This document shows positions 34,629 through 35,566 of a stretch of 35,566 nt of DNA, piece by piece. Position numbers and translations under genes: made by a program. The stretch's first letter is position 1. Each line of letters starts with the position of its first letter. This stretch comes from a virus, in IMG/VR virus record IMGVR_UViG_3300001851_000258, positions 1 through 35,566 of that record; one strand, written 5' to 3'. The notes under the pieces are model-generated. The model saw only the letters and a program-made list of their open reading frames with translations. It was not told the origin of the DNA and did no database searches.

Positions 34629-35566
34629 TAGTTGCTCACTTTTACGATGGAAAAATTGGTTGTTGCTGTAGAAGACAAGCTGTTTCCGTTATCATGCGGC
34701 CTTACAACATCCCCTGCATTTAAAAATCCAGACCAACCAACAAAACACCTTCGGCCCGCAGTATTTTGTTCATTCATTGCCCGAAAACCTTGAGCATAAG
34801 TAATTGAGTAAATAGTAATTGATGTGGTTCCAGTGGTAGCTAAATTTTCGTTTACAGTAATGCCTATGCCAGCACCCGCACCGCCTCCATTTGTATAAGA
34901 AATGGCATAAACTCCATCCTCGTTTATAGTGAAAGACGCTCCATTTGTTGAGCTGTCGGCATAGGTAATTGCTGAACCCAAATTTTTTCGTATATTATTA
35001 AATCTTGGAATCATTGTTGCCGTTGATCCGTATACGTTCCCAGTGTCAACGGTAACCTCAGACCTCGGTGCCGATACCTGCCCGCTGCTCGTTGCAGTCC
35101 AGCCAGCAATGGGAACAATTGCATTGATGGTTAATTGAAAAGCGCCTGTGATACCGCCGTTTGAAGAAGTCATAAAGTTAGTCGCATCTGAATTGCTTCC
35201 CGCAATGATGGCTAAATTTGTGGAATTGTATGCAACCGCATATCCGGCAATCCCTCGAATCCCATACCAAGATGCAATACCAACACCGCCTTTTGATTGA
35301 ACTCCGGCGCTTAGGGATATTTTATTTGTGTCCATTGTAAAAGAGCCAGGAAGTGGAAAAAGATAGGTTCCACTTCCTACTGAACCACCACCCGTTTGTG
35401 TGTATGTAATTGCAATCTGCATCGAATCCCCTATCCTTCGATATGCCGCTTGCATTGATGCGCCAGTTCCCAAAGTTGGTGGCGTTGTTGTTGCTCCAAT
35501 TGTTGGCGTATAACTAATCCAGTCGCTCATTACTAGCTGCGGAATAGAGGCGGGGCCAATTACATA
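34628..35566 (-). CDS. C-terminal part of a fibre-like protein, 5' end beyond the window
   Basis: The frame is open to the right edge: 12 codons precede the ATG at 35530 (YVIGPASIPQLV), and no ribosome site precedes that ATG, so the true start is probably outside. The visible domains are a segment with SDWISYTPTIGATTTPPTLG, a tail-fibre signature linker; a beta-domain (RRIGDSMQIAITYTQTGGGS) of the kind common in fibre tips; and a C-terminal module (residues 170-300 from the ATG, VYGSTATMIPRFNNIRKNLG and so on) with a TNF-like/C1q-like beta pattern. It is coupled to the 631-residue gene by TAATG. It may be the continuation of the gene cut at base 1. Confidence 0.7.
   Translation of the reverse strand, partial: YVIGPASIPQLVMSDWISYTPTIGATTTPPTLGTGASMQAAYRRIGDSMQIAITYTQTGGGSVGSGTYLFPLPGSFTMDTNKISLSAGVQSKGGVGIASWYGIRGIAGYAVAYNSTNLAIIAGSNSDATNFMTSSNGGITGAFQLTINAIVPIAGWTATSSGQVSAPRSEVTVDTGNVYGSTATMIPRFNNIRKNLGSAITYADSSTNGASFTINEDGVYAISYTNGGGAGAGIGITVNENLATTGTTSITIYSITYAQGFRAMNEQNTAGRRCFVGWSGFLNAGDVVRPHDNGNSLSSTATTNFSIVKVSN

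Noticed and set aside
1-35566. tRNA genes, integrase, CI-like repressor or attachment site
   Set aside because: I looked for tRNA T-arm patterns, integrase motifs and repressor-like HTH genes on both strands and found none convincing. The ribbon-helix-helix-like protein is not a lysogeny marker by itself.
35530-35566. Direct circular joining of the two window ends
   Set aside because: End-to-start joining creates a stop after two codons and shifts the frame against the right-edge gene, so the window is not a precisely closed circle.

Overview
The window is most of the genome of a tailed double-stranded DNA phage of podovirus type. The virion genes are a P22-like set: terminase, P22-type portal, scaffold and coat, a gp4-like head-tail adaptor, a gp10-like tail hub, several probable ejection proteins and many fibre modules. 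No integrase, CI-like repressor, tRNA, DNA polymerase, helicase or primase was recognised, so a virulent or host-replication-dependent lifestyle is likely. A T4-type lysozyme, possible holin and spanin pairs, lipobox lipoproteins and Sec signal peptides point to a Gram-negative host. The host cannot be named from the sequence.

Layout. From 11785 down to 1 the minus strand carries a ribbon-helix-helix-like regulator, small basic proteins, small and large terminase, scaffold, major coat protein, a run of small beta-rich head or tail proteins, and then fibre and appendage genes that run off the left edge. From 11859 to 19208 the plus strand carries the early or accessory module: a single-strand annealing protein, a terminator, a 450-base structured non-coding stretch, a YqaJ/lambda-type exonuclease, a lysozyme behind two 27-residue membrane peptides, an Sm-like protein followed by a G-rich hexamer-repeat gene, a possible spanin pair, an HNH nuclease and a DEDDy exonuclease with a zinc ribbon. 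A RusA-type resolvase lies in this module on the minus strand. From 35566 down to 19205 the minus strand carries fibre proteins, a holin/spanin-like cassette, the tail adaptor and hub, ejection proteins, the portal, and a large protein with a polyvalent-protein-type domain.

Most neighbouring genes overlap by ATGA, GTGA or TAATG, so translation is tightly coupled. The early and first late operons diverge from an intergenic stretch of 73 bases that contains back-to-back promoter-like boxes and a GTAGTA/TACTAC inverted repeat beside the regulator gene. The annealing protein, lambda-type exonuclease, RusA and HNH form a recombination kit that probably supports concatemer formation for headful packaging.

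The most unusual features are: (i) the structured non-coding region at 12627-13077; (ii) the GGGCTN hexamer array at 16633-16763, which reads as an Arg/Gly/Trp-Ala dipeptide protein and could form G-quadruplexes, placed directly after an Sm-like protein and a 13-bp stop-start tandem repeat; and (iii) fibre-like proteins with Sec signal peptides. The partial genes at the two edges look like the two ends of one fibre gene, so the window may be a nearly complete circularly permuted genome cut inside that gene.
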